64,000 bases of DNA from Lingula anatina (lineage: Eukaryota; Brachiopoda; Lingulata; Lingulida; Lingulidae), in assembly GCF_001039355.2 (NCBI RefSeq), contig NW_019774291.1:561276-625275 (forward strand), written 5' to 3'. Shown here piece by piece: positions 62,501 through 64,000 of the stretch (positions within the stretch are counted from its first letter, which is position 1; each line of letters begins with the position of its first letter). The translations under genes and the position numbers were made by a program. Under the pieces are notes generated by a model that had not been told where the DNA came from, ran no database searches, and saw only the letters and a list, made by a program, of their open reading frames with translations.

Positions 62501-63273
62501 TCCATTTCAAAAAAAAAAAAAAAACCAAGCAGGTTTAACTACCTGACAATCAGGAAGAAAGGCACATATGTTGAGGGTCTCATTGGGTATTTTTGTTTCT
62601 TGTGAAAGCCACTTTTTATTTTGGAAGATGCATGAAACGTCTATTTTATTTAGCATGACCCGTGAGGTAACCCATTCCCATAATATTTAAATGCAGCTTT
62701 TAATTTTCCACTCCTCGTGAAACTAAGTCATTGTACCCAGTGATTCGTGCTTTTCAGGTTTTTTTGACTTGCATAATCAGGGAGATATGAATAAAGTTTC
62801 ATTAGTTGTGATTTGGGAATTTGTGATTTTATTTCCCTGTGAACTGTCATTACTATCCCCCCAATGGAACCCTCTATGTTAATACTAGAGTTGTCCATTT
62901 AAAACTAAGTGTATCTTACTGTTCACATTTAACAGTGGCAGATATAGCTGGATAAGCATCAGTGCACACTTTGAAGTGGAGTTTTAAATGCGAAAACTTT
63001 ATTTTATCAGTCTCTACAGCAATTAACCTGCATAAATCCATATTACTAAGCCTAAAGGCACCTTTTACTCACTGTATTTTAACGGATCTTTATTACTTTA
63101 AGAAAAATAGGACTGATAATTATTATTTCACAAAAGGTTTTCTTTAATGATTCTTGGTGATCTTTCACTAATAGCACCAAGATTATTTAAATATGTAAAA
63201 TTTACAAAATAGCTTTTACCTGTAAGTTGTAAAGTTCTAAAAAACCCTTGCGGGCTGCACACCAGCTATTCTG
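51705..63273 (-). CDS. Large ankyrin-repeat protein, unrecognised; 5' end not found
   Basis: Twenty-four minus-strand exons join without a phase break: 63273-63220, 61664-61613, 61355-61233, 60669-60485, 60128-59928, 59489-59386, 58740-58590, 58013-57919, 57658-57568, 57250-57183, 56820-56703, 56510-56440, 56270-56165, 55941-55849, 55600-55402, 55172-54973, 54771-54632, 54390-54332, 53984-53865, 53424-53283, 53139-52976, 52650-52442, 52244-52123 and 51852-51705 (stop). This gives 1004 residues. Ankyrin repeats fill about 36-90, 142-260, 305-415 and 455-685 (for example GWRALHYAAKENHVD, SGSTALGIAAKAGHSEVVRA, GNTLFHAACSRGNVPIVQYL, GDTPLMVAARNGKEDIVKFL). A Ser/Thr-rich linker with a basic patch (about 685-845) precedes two more repeats (DGCTALHRAIEGGDN, HAGLAPLHLACK) and a charged tail. 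It is probably an intracellular scaffold; no catalytic domain is visible and I cannot name the family. The start codon may lie beyond 64000. Confidence 0.85.
56354..56413. repeat. (GT)n(GA)n microsatellite
   Basis: A GT run passes directly into a GA run, in an intron of the ankyrin gene. Confidence 0.9.
58043..58119. repeat. (AT)n microsatellite, about 38 units
   Basis: A pure AT run followed by a T run, starting about 30 bases beyond the acceptor side of the exon at 57919-58013. It is likely to be length-variable. Confidence 0.95.
59542..59590. repeat. (GT)n microsatellite
   Basis: GT run with one interruption, in an ankyrin-gene intron. Confidence 0.9.
61505..61930. repeat. Dispersed repeat S, copy 2, with a GACGAC-rich patch
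   Basis: It shares ACAAGGCAGCAAAGCTG and TTTTGATGCA-ACATTAC-type sequence with 22245-22390. The end carries CGGCGACGACGGCGACGACA, GC-rich in an AT-rich setting, and an ambiguous base at 61802. The exon at 61613-61664 lies inside this span, so the repeat must flank or be split by it. Confidence 0.4.
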
Positions 63274-64000
63274 CTACAAATAAACTGTAAGTACCCTACC
63301 TTTATTGGTACCATTATTGGTAATTACATGGGTCAACACACAAGACTGGGTGACTGAAGATTTCAATAACAACATGTTTTTCAAGATGATTCACTACATC
63401 CTACAAAGTAGGATTTTCCATAACAGGGATTTTTTTTTTTAATAACACCATGCCTTTAAACTCAATTCTCAATTTAATTTCTAGATTCTGTGCGGTTTAC
63501 AGGCAGCAACTGGTTTGCCAGGAAAGAATAAATCTGATTATTGTTTTCAACATCAATTCATGGCATTTTTCTGATAAAGTATAATCAAACAGGTATTACT
63601 TGTCCTCAGATAACATCAACAAAAAGTTGTTTATGTACTTAATGTGTATTTAAACTCCTACACTTGAACCCCATCCCCAGCTTTGCTTTATCTTTTTGTT
63701 GTGCAATATGATCACATGCACATGACACTGTATCACAAGATTCAGTTTCCTTTTTCACCAGAAGTCAGTCAATCAGTATATAACAATTGTAAGGCATGAA
63801 GTCTAAGCACATGACCCAAACTGGCTAACCCATGAACAGAATTAATTTCAACCTTCAACTTCTGGTCATATGTAATCTGGATATGAAATGTACCTTGAGG
63901 TGATCATGAATAAGCAATAAAATGACAACCATACCTCCGTACTTATCCTGATATGTGTAACGACAATATATTCAGAGGACAATAGAAAGGATGGGCATTA
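63274..64000. other. Upstream intron or 5' flank of the ankyrin gene
   Basis: AT-rich with no convincing exon. A short stretch before a GGAG|GTATGG donor at about 63932 is open to the edge of the window but has no ankyrin character. Confidence 0.4.

Noticed and set aside
63932-63997. Possible extra 5' exon of the ankyrin gene
   Set aside because: A donor-like GGAG|GTATGG is present, but the residues show no ankyrin pattern and the acceptor lies outside the window or would leave a 13-base exon out of phase.
1-64000. tRNA, rRNA, CRISPR arrays, operons or phage-type systems
   Set aside because: None is visible; all genes are spliced animal genes. Possible intronic snoRNA C-box-like motifs (e.g. 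near 38398) lack a partner D box.

Overview
The window is nuclear DNA from an intron-rich, AT-rich animal. It holds seven recognisable or well-supported protein genes with GT-AG introns and no prokaryotic organisation. Single-copy orthologues (LARP4, CRYL1, AAMP, PHB1, La/SSB) resemble vertebrate proteins closely enough to align by eye. Introns are short (about 0.1-6 kb) and full of small fold-back repeats, which suggests an invertebrate bilaterian, plausibly marine; the species cannot be fixed from the sequence.

Layout from left to right. (1) 412-11465, minus: 5' half of a LARP4/4B-type La-related protein; the rest lies beyond the left edge. Its first coding exon appears twice because 8.8-12.8 kb and 12.8-15.6 kb are near-identical copies that meet at a single N, most likely a false haplotype duplication. 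(2) 17826-20694, minus: complete lambda-crystallin/L-gulonate dehydrogenase (CRYL1). (3) 21943-27527, minus: complete WD-repeat protein AAMP. (4) 28086-29483, plus: a small unrecognised single-pass membrane protein, head-to-head with AAMP. (5) 30947-33055, minus: prohibitin-1. (6) 35289-39271, plus: La autoantigen homologue (SSB), head-to-head with PHB1 across a promoter with NRF1-like sites. (7) 40986-47870, minus: a PLAC8/cornifelin-family Cys-rich protein. (8) 51705-63273, minus: at least 24 phase-compatible exons of a large ankyrin-repeat protein of unknown identity, 5' end not seen.

The genes are independent housekeeping or signalling genes, not a pathway. Two, LARP4 and SSB, both carry La motifs and act on RNA 3' ends or poly(A) mRNA. 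The accessory content is mainly Harbinger-like MITEs, including a four-element nested stack at 43.0-44.0 kb, an uncharacterised dispersed repeat in four copies, a LINE tail, tandem duplications and microsatellites. A 483-base N gap lies at 46499-46981.
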